Shown: in pieces, positions 42,835 to 52,548 of the stretch
How the letters are laid out: each line of letters opens with the position of its first letter
Numbering within the stretch: the stretch's first letter is position 1
DNA from: JAWSVE01 sp050633885
GTDB taxonomy: Bacteria; Pseudomonadota; Gammaproteobacteria; Pseudomonadales; Cellvibrionaceae
Assembly: GCA_050633885.1 (NCBI GenBank)
Contig: JBOEHK010000001.1
Location: 62,001 to 126,000, forward strand
DNA: 64,000 nucleotides
Reading direction: 5' to 3'
The notes under the pieces: model-generated
Told to the model about the DNA's origin: nothing
The model's input: only the letters and a program-made list of their open reading frames with translations
The model's database searches: none
Made by a program: the position numbers and the translations under genes

Positions 42835-43620
42835 ATGATGATAATGAAAAGTAAGGTACATGCTAAAACAATAAGTTTTGTTTTTTTTATGGCTCTTTTT
42901 TTGTCAGGTTGTGTCACAACGGTTACCGGTGGAACAAATAGAGAAAAAAATCCAGAAAAAGCCTTAACATCACATGTGCAATTAGGTTTGAATTATTTGC
43001 GAGTTAAAAATAGAGAGTCTGCTCGGTTTCATCTTGAAAAAGCATTAGAGTTAGATAAAAGATCGGCAGCAGCTAACGATGGTATGGCGCTGCTTTATCA
43101 GCTTGAAGGTGAGAATGAACTTGCTGAAAAATATTTTAAAGCCGCGTTAAAAGCGGATAGTGATTTTTCTCGTTCTCGTAATAATTATGGATCCTTCTTG
43201 TATCAAAAAGAACGATTCACTGAGGCATACAAAGAGTTTGAAAAAGCGAGTAGTGATTTAGGGTATGACGCTAGACCTACCGCTTTAGTCAATTTAGGGA
43301 GAACCGCTCTCAAGTTAAATGATATTGATCGGGCAGAAGCGGCATTTAGCCATTCTTTAAGCCTTAATCCGCGAAATCCCGCGGCTATAGTGGAATCAGC
43401 AGAAATCGCATTTAACAAACAAGATTACGCAGAAGCCAAGCGGTTGATTGACCAATACGGTAAGTTAACTAGGCATTCAGCAAGAACTTTATGGCTGGGG
43501 ATTAGGTTAGAGCAGATCTTTGGCAATAGAGATCAAGAAGCTAGCTACGGACTACAGTTAAAAAGTTTGCATCCATACTCCAAAGAATATTTGGAATATA
43601 AGCAGTCGCTCAATCAATAA
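42835..43620 (+). CDS. pilW: Type IV pilus biogenesis TPR lipoprotein PilW/PilF
   Basis: An outer-membrane lipoprotein that helps secretin assembly for type IV pili. From the ATG at 42835 it has 261 residues. A signal peptide with lipobox FLSGC is followed by about five TPR repeats (ARFHLEKALELD, AEKYFKAALKAD, AEAAFSHSLSLNPRNP). GAGG lies six bases before the start. The frame is open 20 codons upstream without a ribosome site. It lies between rlmN and rodZ, its normal place in Gammaproteobacteria. Confidence 0.9.
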   Translation: MMIMKSKVHAKTISFVFFMALFLSGCVTTVTGGTNREKNPEKALTSHVQLGLNYLRVKNRESARFHLEKALELDKRSAAANDGMALLYQLEGENELAEKYFKAALKADSDFSRSRNNYGSFLYQKERFTEAYKEFEKASSDLGYDARPTALVNLGRTALKLNDIDRAEAAFSHSLSLNPRNPAAIVESAEIAFNKQDYAEAKRLIDQYGKLTRHSARTLWLGIRLEQIFGNRDQEASYGLQLKSLHPYSKEYLEYKQSLNQ

Positions 43621-43632
43621 TAATATTCAGAT

Positions 43633-44715
43633 GTGAATGCCGTGAATAACGATAAAGATAGTCAAAATGAGTTAGACGGTACAGTTGAAGAATTACAGAA
43701 AATTGATTCTGCTGCAAATCAACCGTCCCTTGGCAGCCAATTAAAGGCGGCTAGGGATAAAGCTCGGTTATCGATAGGAGAAGTCAGCAAAGAACTGTTG
43801 ATTACTAAGGCGAGATTAACTGCGTTAGAATCAGATGATCATTCACAGCTTCCTGCAAAAGTGTTTGTTGTCGGTTATTTGAAAAAATATGCAGCGCTTG
43901 TCAATCTTGATGAAGACGCACTGCTTAAACAGTATGAAGCGTATTGCTCAACAGTGGATCCGGTAGAGGAGAGCTCTTTTTCCCAAACGACTGATGCAAA
44001 GTTGACGTTAAATGAAAATGTTTTCGGGCGTCAGTCTTCAATGCCTAAATGGATTTTATCTTTTGTAGTATTTGGTTTGGCTGCGATTGTGTTGCTTGGG
44101 ACTATTTTTTTTGCAGGGGAAAATGATACTCCACATTCTCCAGAAAAATTGAAGAAAATGGTTAACCAAACCGTTGAAAAAAATATTATAGAGCAAGCTT
44201 TGACCGCTAGTGTGAATGCTGAGGCAGGTTTTTCTCAAATAGATTCGGCTGAAACAGATTTGACTCAAAAAAAATTGCAAAGAGCAAAAGAAGATAATCA
44301 AGCTAGTCAGCTTAGTGAATCATCTGTTGAGCAAGCGATGTTGGCAACTGATGATGAAATTGTAAAGAAAGTATCAGAAAATGAATTGCAAGCCAATGTT
44401 GTGGCGGAACAAAAATCAATTCTAAATGATGCGGAAGAGTTAGAGGTATCGGCTTCATTTAAAAGTCCAAAAAAAATCGACACACTAACATTTTCATTTC
44501 TTGAAGAGTGTTGGTTAAACGTCAAGGAGGTTGAAGGAAATGTTATTTATTCCGGCACAGCAACAGCGGGTTCGAAATTAGTGTTAGAAGGCCGAGGACC
44601 ATTTGAATTAATGGTCGGAAATGCGGAATCAGCCAGCTTGCTCTTAAATGGGGAGCCGGTTTCTATCGAGCCACAGCGAGGAAGAAAAACAGCTAGATTA
44701 TCAGTTGGTGGATAA
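43633..44715 (+). CDS. rodZ: Cell-shape protein RodZ
   Basis: A membrane protein that connects MreB filaments to the elongasome. It has 360 residues: a cytoplasmic helix-turn-helix domain (LGSQLKAARDKARLSIGEVS ... LPAKVFVVGYLKKYA, about 32-105), one TM (about 139-160, WILSFVVFGLAAIVLLGTIF), a long acidic periplasmic linker and the C-terminal DUF4115 domain (LEECWLNVKEVEG). The start is GTG at 43633 or possibly 43642. No strong Shine-Dalgarno is seen. It stands in the conserved pilW-rodZ-ispG order. Confidence 0.93.
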   Translation: MNAVNNDKDSQNELDGTVEELQKIDSAANQPSLGSQLKAARDKARLSIGEVSKELLITKARLTALESDDHSQLPAKVFVVGYLKKYAALVNLDEDALLKQYEAYCSTVDPVEESSFSQTTDAKLTLNENVFGRQSSMPKWILSFVVFGLAAIVLLGTIFFAGENDTPHSPEKLKKMVNQTVEKNIIEQALTASVNAEAGFSQIDSAETDLTQKKLQRAKEDNQASQLSESSVEQAMLATDDEIVKKVSENELQANVVAEQKSILNDAEELEVSASFKSPKKIDTLTFSFLEECWLNVKEVEGNVIYSGTATAGSKLVLEGRGPFELMVGNAESASLLLNGEPVSIEPQRGRKTARLSVGG

Positions 44716-44826
44716 ACGGTTAAAAAAATCACTGAGAGATTGGCGTTAAACAGTAAATAAAACGATTAAGTTGAGTTTGCTGAAACGCTGAATTTGTAAT
44801 CATTAAATCTAAATGAAGTAGAAAAA

Positions 44827-45939
44827 ATGCATAGCCATTGTCCTATTACGAGACGAAAATCCCGACAAATAATGATCGGGGATGTTGCTGTCGGTGGCGA
44901 TGCTCCCATTAGCGTGCAAAGTATGACGAACACAGAAACGACGGATGTAGATGCAACCGTCGCTCAAGTTCAAGCCATTCAAAATGCAGGTGCTGATATT
45001 GTTCGTATCTCGGTTCCCACAATGGATGCCGCCGAATCCTTTGGTGAAATAAAAAAACAAGTCACAGTTCCTTTGGTGGCTGATATCCATTTTGATCATA
45101 AAATTGCATTGCGAGTTGCCGACTTAGGTGTTGACTGCCTGCGAATAAATCCTGGGAATATCGGTAAGGAAGAGAGAATTCGAGCTGTTGTTGATAAGGC
45201 TCGTTCCAATAACATTCCTATTCGTATTGGTGTCAATGCGGGCTCGCTTGAACGAGACTTACAAAAAAAATACGGTGAACCAACGGCGGATGCACTGGTC
45301 GAATCGGCCATGAGGCATGTCGATATTTTGGACATGTTAGATTTCCATGATTTTAAAGTGAGTGTTAAAGCTTCTGAAATTTTTATGGCAGTTGAAGCCT
45401 ACAGAAAGTTGGCGACTAAAATAGACCAGCCTTTACATCTGGGTATTACTGAAGCGGGTGGTCTACGATCTGGGACGGTGAAATCTGCGATTGGATTGGG
45501 TGCGTTATTAATGGATGGTATTGGTGATACTGTGAGAGTATCGCTGGCTGCTGATCCGGTTGAAGAAGTAAAAGTAGCTTGGGATATGCTGAAAAGCTTG
45601 AAGCTTCGCAGCAAGGGCATTAATTTTATTGCCTGCCCCAGTTGCTCTCGTCAAAACTTTGATGTGATCAAGACGATGAATGCATTGGAAAATCGTTTAG
45701 ACGATATTACAACACCAATGGATGTTGCTGTGATTGGCTGTATTGTGAATGGCCCTGGGGAAGCGAAAGTCGCCGATCTAGGGTTAACTGGTGGAACACC
45801 TAATAGCATGATTTTTGAAGATGGCGTGACTAAAACGCGGGTTGCCAGCGAGGATGTGTTAGAAAAATTTGAAGCAGAAATTCGTGATAAAGCGGCTCGA
45901 AAACAAAAAGAACTCGATCAGCTCATCGCTAAAAGCTGA
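44827..45939 (+). CDS. ispG: 4-hydroxy-3-methylbut-2-en-1-yl diphosphate synthase
   Basis: IspG/GcpE reduces MEcPP to HMBPP in the MEP isoprenoid pathway. The 370-residue protein has the TIM-barrel N-terminal part (SVQSMTNTETTDVDATVAQV, VADIHFDHKIAL, LRINPGNIG) and the [4Fe-4S] cysteines in ACPSCSRQNFD and GCIVNGPGE. It is followed by hisS after about 150 bases. As an Fe-S enzyme it is a likely client of the SUF system encoded just upstream. Confidence 0.96.
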   Translation: MHSHCPITRRKSRQIMIGDVAVGGDAPISVQSMTNTETTDVDATVAQVQAIQNAGADIVRISVPTMDAAESFGEIKKQVTVPLVADIHFDHKIALRVADLGVDCLRINPGNIGKEERIRAVVDKARSNNIPIRIGVNAGSLERDLQKKYGEPTADALVESAMRHVDILDMLDFHDFKVSVKASEIFMAVEAYRKLATKIDQPLHLGITEAGGLRSGTVKSAIGLGALLMDGIGDTVRVSLAADPVEEVKVAWDMLKSLKLRSKGINFIACPSCSRQNFDVIKTMNALENRLDDITTPMDVAVIGCIVNGPGEAKVADLGLTGGTPNSMIFEDGVTKTRVASEDVLEKFEAEIRDKAARKQKELDQLIAKS

Positions 45940-46092
45940 AAAATAAACCGACAGTTATTCGACATTTTTGAATATAAAACTTCTTAGGTGTGAATTAATT
46001 TTTCAAGCGATAATTTGATGATATTGCGATGTTGGTGTGATGATAGTTTGATAAAGATCAGATGAGAAAGAACAAATGATAAAGGAAATGTT

Positions 46093-47361
46093 TTGAGTAA
46101 AATTCAATCCCTCAGGGGTATGAATGATTGTTTGCCAACAGAAACACCCGTTTGGCAATATTTAGAATCAACAGTATCTCGTGTATTTTCTCGTTACGGT
46201 TATCGAGAGATTCGTTTTCCATTGGTTGAAAATACAGAATTATTTAAGCGTTCTATCGGAGAAGTAACCGATATTGTTGAAAAAGAAATGTACACGTTTA
46301 AGGATTTAAGCGATGAAAGTATTACATTGCGTCCAGAAGGTACGGCGAGTTGTGTAAGAGCCTGCGAACAAAACGGTCTTCTTTATAATCAGATTCAAAA
46401 GCTGTGGTATCACGGCCCCATGTTTCGGTATGAAAAACCTCAAAAAGGACGGCTCAGACAATTTCATCAAATGGGTGCGGAAGTGTTCGGTTTATCCAAT
46501 CCAGATGTTGATGCGGAATTAATCTTGATGACAGCACGCCTATGGCGTGAGTTGGGTATCGAGGATGTTGTCACCCTACAAATTAATTCCTTAGGCAGTT
46601 TAGATGCACGAAATGCATATAAAGCTAAATTGGTGGAATTTTTAGAAAGTATTCGTGGTCAGTTGGATGAGGATAGTCAGCGTCGAATTGATACAAATCC
46701 GTTACGTGTATTGGACAGTAAAAACAGAACAACTCAATCACTGTTAAAAGATGCACCAGATTTATTAGATTATTTAGATGAGGAATCTGAAAAACACTTT
46801 AATAATCTAAAAAAAATACTGGATTCATCTGAGATTCGCTACGAAGTAAATTCTCGATTAGTCCGCGGGTTGGATTATTACTGTAAAACTGTTTTTGAGT
46901 GGGTAACTGATGCGTTAGGGGCTCAGGGAACAGTATGTGCCGGTGGTCGATATGATGGACTTGTTGAACAGTTAGGCGGTAAATCTACGCCAGGTGTAGG
47001 TTTTGCGATGGGTGTCGAAAGGCTTGTTTTATTGTTACAAGAGCGTGACGTTATCCCTGACTATGTTGAATCTCAAATTGATATCTATGTGTGTTATGAG
47101 CCAGAATATTTATCCGATGCAATAAAAGCAGCTGAAAATATGCGAGATTTAATTCCTGATCTCAGAGTACAAACACATAGCGGTAGCGGATCATTTAAAA
47201 ATCAAATGAAAAAAGCGGATAAGAGTGGCGCTAAAATAGCTCTACTCTTAGGCGAAACAGAAATAGCATCTTCTACAGTCACGGTTAAATGGCTACGAGA
47301 AGACAAACCTCAATTACAATTAAATCAAGACCAGTTGATAACTCAGTTATCAACACTATAG
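46093..47361 (+). CDS. hisS: Histidyl-tRNA synthetase
   Basis: Class II synthetase charging tRNA-His. The 422-residue protein has motif 1 near RYGYREIRFPLVE, motif 2 MFRYEKPQKGRLRQFHQMGAE, the histidine-specific LVRGLDYYCKTVFEW, and the motif 3 segment GVGFAMGVERL. The start is TTG at 46093 (MSKIQSLRGMNDCLP), because AAAGGA lies upstream and the ATG at 46088 is out of frame and stops at once. It is co-directional with yfgM, 9 bases away. Confidence 0.96.
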   Translation: MSKIQSLRGMNDCLPTETPVWQYLESTVSRVFSRYGYREIRFPLVENTELFKRSIGEVTDIVEKEMYTFKDLSDESITLRPEGTASCVRACEQNGLLYNQIQKLWYHGPMFRYEKPQKGRLRQFHQMGAEVFGLSNPDVDAELILMTARLWRELGIEDVVTLQINSLGSLDARNAYKAKLVEFLESIRGQLDEDSQRRIDTNPLRVLDSKNRTTQSLLKDAPDLLDYLDEESEKHFNNLKKILDSSEIRYEVNSRLVRGLDYYCKTVFEWVTDALGAQGTVCAGGRYDGLVEQLGGKSTPGVGFAMGVERLVLLLQERDVIPDYVESQIDIYVCYEPEYLSDAIKAAENMRDLIPDLRVQTHSGSGSFKNQMKKADKSGAKIALLLGETEIASSTVTVKWLREDKPQLQLNQDQLITQLSTL

Positions 47362-47370
47362 GAGCATATT

Positions 47371-48105
47371 GTGTCTGATCACATTACAGAAGAAGAACAA
47401 ATTGAAGCCGCCAAACGTTGGTGGAATGAAAACGGGCGTTCAGTGGTTATCGGAGTCGTTGTTGCCGTCGTTGGATACTTTGGCTGGCAAGGCTTGCAGT
47501 CTCAACAAAAAGTAGCGAAAGAAAATGCGTCGTTATTATTTGAAGATATGATGCAAGCTGCAGTGGCTGAACCGGGCCAGACGATTAGTGAAGATCAGCG
47601 ATTAAAAGCGCAAGCCATCGCCGAAGAATTAAAAGAAGACCATAGTGGCAGTTTATATTCAAATAATGCAGCGCTTTGGATGGCAAAGTTAGCGGTTGAA
47701 AGCAATGACTTAGAAAAAGCTCACGCTGAACTTGAGTGGGTCATTAACAATGAAGCGAATGAAGGTGTTGAGCTTATTGCTCGTCTTCGTTTAGCTCAAG
47801 TTCAATATGCACAAAAAGAATTTGATAAAGCATTAAGTACCTTAGATAGCTCAAAAGCTGGTCCCTTTGATCCATCGTTTAACGAGTTGCGTGGTGATAT
47901 ATATGTAGCTCAAGAAAAAATAGATTTAGCCATCGAACTTTATGAAAAAATACTGGCAGATTCAGACAGCCCACAAAGTAATCGCCGAGAAATAGTTCAA
48001 ATGAAATTAGATAACGCTAAAGGCGGTGCCAGTCAATCTGCATCTACAAATGAAGTGACACCAGAATCGCAAGCTGGTGAAAATAATACTAAGGCAGAAA
48101 GCTAA
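47371..48105 (+). CDS. yfgM: YfgM-type TPR membrane protein (ancillary SecYEG factor)
   Basis: A 244-residue protein with one N-terminal membrane anchor (VVIGVVVAVVGYFGWQGL, about 25-42) preceded by the family segment AKRWWNENGR, then periplasmic TPR-like repeats. YfgM associates with the SecYEG translocon and the chaperone PpiD. The start is GTG at 47371 behind TAGGAG. The stop directly abuts the bamB ATG, indicating coupling. The last 25 residues are low-complexity. Confidence 0.92.
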   Translation: MSDHITEEEQIEAAKRWWNENGRSVVIGVVVAVVGYFGWQGLQSQQKVAKENASLLFEDMMQAAVAEPGQTISEDQRLKAQAIAEELKEDHSGSLYSNNAALWMAKLAVESNDLEKAHAELEWVINNEANEGVELIARLRLAQVQYAQKEFDKALSTLDSSKAGPFDPSFNELRGDIYVAQEKIDLAIELYEKILADSDSPQSNRREIVQMKLDNAKGGASQSASTNEVTPESQAGENNTKAES

Positions 48106-49260
48106 ATGAAGAAGTTTTTACTTGCTGTTTTACACGTTGTGAGCGCTATCATCCTTGTTGCTTGTGCCTCTACGGATGAAAATACAGAGCCAATGGAATT
48201 GGAAAAGTTTGAGGCTAAAGTTAACCTTCAAAAGGAATGGTCTCGCAACATCGGCAAAGGCCAAGATGAACGTTATACATTATTAACACCAGCAATTGTC
48301 GGCGATAATATTTATGCAAGTGATATAAAAGGAACCGTCTTTGCTATCGAGCGTAAAACGGGTGACATTCTTTGGAAAGTTAAACTGAAAGAACCCGTTT
48401 CTTCTGGTGTTACGGCAACAACAAACACGTTGTTTTTAGGGACCTATAACGCTGATGTGATTGCGTTGGATATTGAGGATGGTTCCATTCGCTGGAAATC
48501 TAGAGTTTCTTCCGAAGTATTAAGTGCGCCTCAATCGAACGGTGAAATTGTAGCAGTTCAAACTTATGATGGAAAAATTACAGGCCTTGATCATAAAGCT
48601 GGCGAACAACAATGGCTTTATGAGTCTGCACCACCAACACTAACCTTGCGAGGTGATGCTGCCCCCTATATTAATTCTTCGACAGTGTATGCTGGTTTCG
48701 CAACAGGAAAAGTTGTTGCTTTGGAATCGAGTGATGGTTTGTTGTCTTGGGAGCAGCGAGTTGCTATTCCAAAAGGGCGTGGGGAATTTGAAAAATTAGT
48801 TGATATTGATGCTGCACCATTGATGGTGGGTGAAATATTATTTGTCGCGAGTTATCAAGGACAACTACTAGCGTTAAGTCGAGCAACCGGTCGTCCACTC
48901 TGGAATAAACCGATTTCAACATACAGTAATCTAGCGTCTGCTGGTGGAAAAGTATTTGTTAATGAAAACGATGGAAGTATAAAAGCATTTCGAGTGGGTA
49001 ACGGCGTAGAGGTTTGGAAAAACAATCAATTACTTCGTCGTAAATTAACGGCGCCAGAAGCGTTTGATGATTATGTTGCTGTTGCCGATGACGAAGATGG
49101 TTATCTTCATTTACTTGATTCCGATACCGGCACCTTTGCTGCCCGAATAAAGGTTGATGGGTCGGGTGTCAGGTCGCCGCTTGTATCAAAAAATGATTTG
49201 TTATACGTTTTCAGCAATGATGGAAAACTAGTCGCTTATTCAGTTCAAGATATTGATTAG
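48106..49260 (+). CDS. bamB: Outer-membrane assembly lipoprotein BamB
   Basis: A lipoprotein of the BAM complex that inserts beta-barrel proteins into the outer membrane. The 384-residue protein has a signal peptide with lipobox ILVAC and an eight-bladed PQQ-type propeller. Repeat signatures include VFAIERKTGDILWKVKL, VIALDIEDGSIRWKSRV, VVALESSDGLLSWEQRV and LLALSRATGRPLWNKPI. The start immediately follows the yfgM stop. Confidence 0.95.
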   Translation: MKKFLLAVLHVVSAIILVACASTDENTEPMELEKFEAKVNLQKEWSRNIGKGQDERYTLLTPAIVGDNIYASDIKGTVFAIERKTGDILWKVKLKEPVSSGVTATTNTLFLGTYNADVIALDIEDGSIRWKSRVSSEVLSAPQSNGEIVAVQTYDGKITGLDHKAGEQQWLYESAPPTLTLRGDAAPYINSSTVYAGFATGKVVALESSDGLLSWEQRVAIPKGRGEFEKLVDIDAAPLMVGEILFVASYQGQLLALSRATGRPLWNKPISTYSNLASAGGKVFVNENDGSIKAFRVGNGVEVWKNNQLLRRKLTAPEAFDDYVAVADDEDGYLHLLDSDTGTFAARIKVDGSGVRSPLVSKNDLLYVFSNDGKLVAYSVQDID

Positions 49261-49378
49261 TTATATATTAAGCAATATAAATTTGCAGCGTCCCTGAATG
49301 ATAGAAAAAATCAGTATAAATATTAAGTTTTAGGCTAGAAGTAAAACCTTGTTCGTCTGTCTTCAATACATTTGATAG

Positions 49379-49410
49379 GCCTGATAAACATTTACATGTT
49401 GTCAGGTTTA
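49379..49410 (+). terminator. Possible weak terminator between bamB and der
   Basis: An imperfect stem (CCTGATAAACA against TGTTGTCAGG, one bulge) is followed by TTTATT. It lies 120 bases after bamB and about 50 before the der start. It is weak, and read-through into der is likely. Confidence 0.35.
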
Positions 49411-49459
49411 TTCAAATCTTCTACGAGTGTCTAGCTCGCCAAAAGTGTTAGGTTATCTT

Positions 49460-50893
49460 ATGTTACCTGTAATCGCCTTAGTAGGTCGTCCGAATGTCGG
49501 TAAGTCGACTTTGTTTAATCGACTGACTAAAAGTCGTGACGCTCTCGTTGCCAACTATGCAGGTTTAACGCGTGACCGAAAGTATGGCGAAGGTGTATTT
49601 GAAGGTAATAAATTTATTGTCATCGATACCGGCGGTATTTCTGGGGATGAAGAAGGCATGGATGAATTAATGGCTGGCCAATCTAAACATGCCATTGATG
49701 AAGCTGATATTGTTTTGTTCATGGTAGATTGTCGTGATGGATTATCCTTTGCCGATCAAATGATTGCGGATCACTTACGTGTTAGAAATAAAAACGCTTG
49801 GGTGGTTGCTAATAAAATTGATGGCTTAAATCATGATATTGCTATAGCGCCATTTTTTGAATTAGGTTTAGGTGATGTCCATCCTATTACCGCGAGTCAT
49901 GGTCGTGGTGTAAAGACGCTAATGAGCGCGGTCTTTGATAGTTTACCAGTGGAAAATGATAGCGAACTTGAGAACAATGAAATTGATTTAAATAAACCTA
50001 AAGGCATTAAAATCGCTGCAGTTGGTCGACCCAATGTAGGTAAATCAACATTAGTTAATCGGTTGTTAGGAGAAGAACGCGTCGTTGTTTACGATATGCC
50101 GGGTACAACGCGTGATAGCGTATATATTAACTATGAGCGTCATGGTAAAGATTACACGCTAATTGACACTGCAGGTATTCGTCGTAGAAAAAACATTAAG
50201 CTGACAGTCGAAAAGTTTTCTATTGTAAAAACATTGCAAGCTATTCAAGACGCTAATGTCGTTGTGTTGTTAATGGATGCGCAAGAAGGCTTAGTAGATC
50301 AAGATCTTCATCTTATGGGTAGTGTGATTGATGCGGGTAGAGCGTTAGTTGTAGCTATTAATAAGTGGGATGGTCTCGACGAAGATTTAAAAAATAATAT
50401 TAAACGCGAATTGGATAGACGGCTTAAGTTCGTTCAATTTGCAGATATACATTTTATTTCTGCGTTACACGGAACAGGTGTTGGGAATTTATATAAGTCA
50501 ATTGAGAAAGCCTATAAATCAGCGACACATCAATTTAGCACCAATCGATTAACACAAATATTAGAAGATGCTGTCGCTGATCACCAGCCACCTTTAGTGC
50601 GTGGGCGGCGCATTAAATTACGTTACGCTCATATCGGCGGGCATAATCCACCGATTATAGTCGTTCATGGTAATCAAACGGACGAAGTTCCTTCTCATTA
50701 TGTTCGTTACCTTGAAAAAACATTTCGGCGAGCTTTAGATCTTCATGGAACACCGATAAAAATTCAGTTTAAGTCCTCGGAAAATCCGTTTGAAGGAAAG
50801 AAAAATAAATTGACTCAGCGCCAACAAACGAAGAAGCGACGGTTAGTTAAGCACGTTAAAAAATCAGAGAAGAAGCGAAAAAATAAAAGATAA
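49460..50893 (+). CDS. der: Ribosome biogenesis GTPase Der (EngA)
   Basis: A double-GTPase needed for 50S subunit assembly. From the ATG at 49460 (MLPVIALVGRPNVGKST, the canonical start) it has 477 residues, with G1 motifs GRPNVGKS in both G domains, DTGG and DTAG G3 motifs, NKID and NKWD G4 motifs, the KH-like domain (RRIKLRYAHIGGHNPPIIVVHGN) and a basic tail. The frame is open 11 codons upstream. It is convergent with rnfE, separated by a terminator. Confidence 0.96.
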   Translation: MLPVIALVGRPNVGKSTLFNRLTKSRDALVANYAGLTRDRKYGEGVFEGNKFIVIDTGGISGDEEGMDELMAGQSKHAIDEADIVLFMVDCRDGLSFADQMIADHLRVRNKNAWVVANKIDGLNHDIAIAPFFELGLGDVHPITASHGRGVKTLMSAVFDSLPVENDSELENNEIDLNKPKGIKIAAVGRPNVGKSTLVNRLLGEERVVVYDMPGTTRDSVYINYERHGKDYTLIDTAGIRRRKNIKLTVEKFSIVKTLQAIQDANVVVLLMDAQEGLVDQDLHLMGSVIDAGRALVVAINKWDGLDEDLKNNIKRELDRRLKFVQFADIHFISALHGTGVGNLYKSIEKAYKSATHQFSTNRLTQILEDAVADHQPPLVRGRRIKLRYAHIGGHNPPIIVVHGNQTDEVPSHYVRYLEKTFRRALDLHGTPIKIQFKSSENPFEGKKNKLTQRQQTKKRRLVKHVKKSEKKRKNKR

Positions 50894-50955
50894 ACTTAAT
50901 CGAGAGAGAAATTTATAAGGTTTGGTTTTATCTAAAAAATTAAAATAAAAACAAT

Positions 50956-50989
50956 AAAAAAGGCTAACAATATATGTTGGCCTTTTTTA
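50956..50989. terminator. Bidirectional terminator between der and rnfE
   Basis: The stem AAAAAGGCTAACA / TGTTGGCCTTTTT (one G-T pair) with loop ATATA has an A run on one side and a T run on the other. It can serve der on the plus strand and rnfE on the minus strand. Confidence 0.85.
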
Positions 50990-51008
50990 TAGAGGGCGGT
51001 AATGGCAG

Positions 51009-51794
51009 TTAGCCAATTACCGTGGTTGTTTTTACGCGTTTACTTCCTTTTATGACCGGTTGCTTTAATGAATCGGCTCGTTTTTTAAATCCAGCATCGA
51101 TCCAATTTTTGCCTGCTATTAATAAGCCTGCTGCTAAAAAAGCGCCTGGCGGGAGTACGGCGACTAAAAACCCTCTGTAATCATCAATTAAAGTGAGCTT
51201 CCAATCAGTTGCAATATCACCAAACAACAAATGCATATTGGAAAATAAAGTGCCGGCTCCTAGTAATTCTCGCATGGCTCCAATGGCGATTAACACCAAA
51301 CAAAAACCTAAGCCCATCATAAATCCGTCAACCACAGAGGGAATAATCGGATTGCGGCTAGCAAAGGCATCGGCTCTTCCTAGGATCGCGCAGTTGGTAA
51401 CGATAAGTGGAATAAAAATGCCGAGTATTTGATATAGCTCGAACGTAAATGCCTGCATCAATAATTCAGTGCAAGTGGTAAAGCTCGCAATAATCATAAC
51501 AAATGCCGGGAGGCGAACGGCGTCGCTCACGGTATTTCTTATTATGGATACGACAAGATTCGAGCCAATTAAAACCGCCATGGTTGCAATTCCAAGCCCC
51601 AGCGCATTTACAACTGATCCGGTAACCGCTAGGAGAGGGCACAGGCCAAGTAATTGAGTGAGTGCGGGATTGTTTTTCCATAATCCATTAATACTGATTT
51701 CTTGATAGTTAACAGCATTGCCATTGGTTTCTTCAGTCGTGGAAGTATCTATTTCTTCGGAAGAGTTTTCGATGGCGTTTATTGATTCAGTCAT
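51009..51794 (-). CDS. rnfE: Rnf/Rsx electron transport subunit E
   Basis: An integral membrane subunit of the ferredoxin:NAD oxidoreductase complex (Rsx, SoxR-reducing, in E. coli). The 261-residue protein has about six TMs and the paired cysteines in LLGLCPLLAV and VTNCAILGRADAFASRN, which with RnfA hold an intramembrane [2Fe-2S] cluster. The family normally starts near NGLWKNNPALTQLLG. Here about 35 acidic and polar residues precede it, with no alternative start codon downstream. Last gene of rnfABCDGE. nth, a common next gene, is absent. Confidence 0.95.
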   Translation of the reverse strand: MTESINAIENSSEEIDTSTTEETNGNAVNYQEISINGLWKNNPALTQLLGLCPLLAVTGSVVNALGLGIATMAVLIGSNLVVSIIRNTVSDAVRLPAFVMIIASFTTCTELLMQAFTFELYQILGIFIPLIVTNCAILGRADAFASRNPIIPSVVDGFMMGLGFCLVLIAIGAMRELLGAGTLFSNMHLLFGDIATDWKLTLIDDYRGFLVAVLPPGAFLAAGLLIAGKNWIDAGFKKRADSLKQPVIKGSKRVKTTTVIG

Positions 51795-51848
51795 GAGTTA
51801 TACTCGTTGATACTTTCATGTATTTATTTCTAGTCTATCGTGTGTTTT

Positions 51849-52520
51849 TTAATTCGTCTGTTTTTCTGGTGTTGGTATTTCTAATGGCTTGGCAATTTGA
51901 TAAAAAGACAATGTCTTTTTAATTTGTCGTATCACCGCTGTTCGAGTGATGGTTGCACCTGTTAGCTGATCAAACTTTTCTGCATCTGATTCTTCTGTCG
52001 AATCCGAGTGTTTAACGGTTGTCTTTTCGTCGAAGCGAGAGCCTAGTGATTTACCATTGAAAGATAAAACCCAATTACTTTTACGAATGTCAACGTAATC
52101 GCCAAGCCCAGGTGTTTCATTGTGATCTGTCACTCGAACGCCGGCAATAGTGCCATCTTTGTTGACGCCGATGATCATTTTAATTGGACCACTATAACCT
52201 TCTGGTGCAACGGTTGGGATTATCGCTGCAAAAGGTTGATTATTTTTTTTGGCAATATGAATTTTTTTATCGATATCAACAGTTGAAGTGAGGCCTAAGA
52301 ACTCACGGTAATCATTTGGGATATTGATCGTGTCGTTAAACAGGTCATTATCAATGGTTTCCTCTGGAATAATCTCGTAAAGGGCTGCTTGTGCAGCACG
52401 TAACTTAGATTCATCAATTTTTTGATAAGTGGATTGATAGGTGATAGCGACAATACCCGCCGTGACTAATGCAAAAGCCCCAAGTAACACACTATTAAAA
52501 CTGATTGAATTACCTAACAT
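51849..52520 (-). CDS. rnfG: Rnf/Rsx electron transport subunit G
   Basis: A membrane-anchored periplasmic flavoprotein. The 223-residue protein has an N-terminal TM (about 8-27) and the covalent FMN attachment motif LTGATITRTAV, where the second threonine carries FMN, and it contains VTDHNETPGLGD. AAGGAT precedes the ATG. Lies between rnfD and rnfE in the standard order. Confidence 0.95.
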   Translation of the reverse strand: MLGNSISFNSVLLGAFALVTAGIVAITYQSTYQKIDESKLRAAQAALYEIIPEETIDNDLFNDTINIPNDYREFLGLTSTVDIDKKIHIAKKNNQPFAAIIPTVAPEGYSGPIKMIIGVNKDGTIAGVRVTDHNETPGLGDYVDIRKSNWVLSFNGKSLGSRFDEKTTVKHSDSTEESDAEKFDQLTGATITRTAVIRQIKKTLSFYQIAKPLEIPTPEKQTN

Positions 52521-52548
52521 GGTGAATCCTTTTGCTCTTTATATGGCT

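Noticed and set aside
49427..49459. 11-codon upstream extension of Der
   Set aside because: The canonical Der start MLPVIALVGRPNVGKS lies at 49460.
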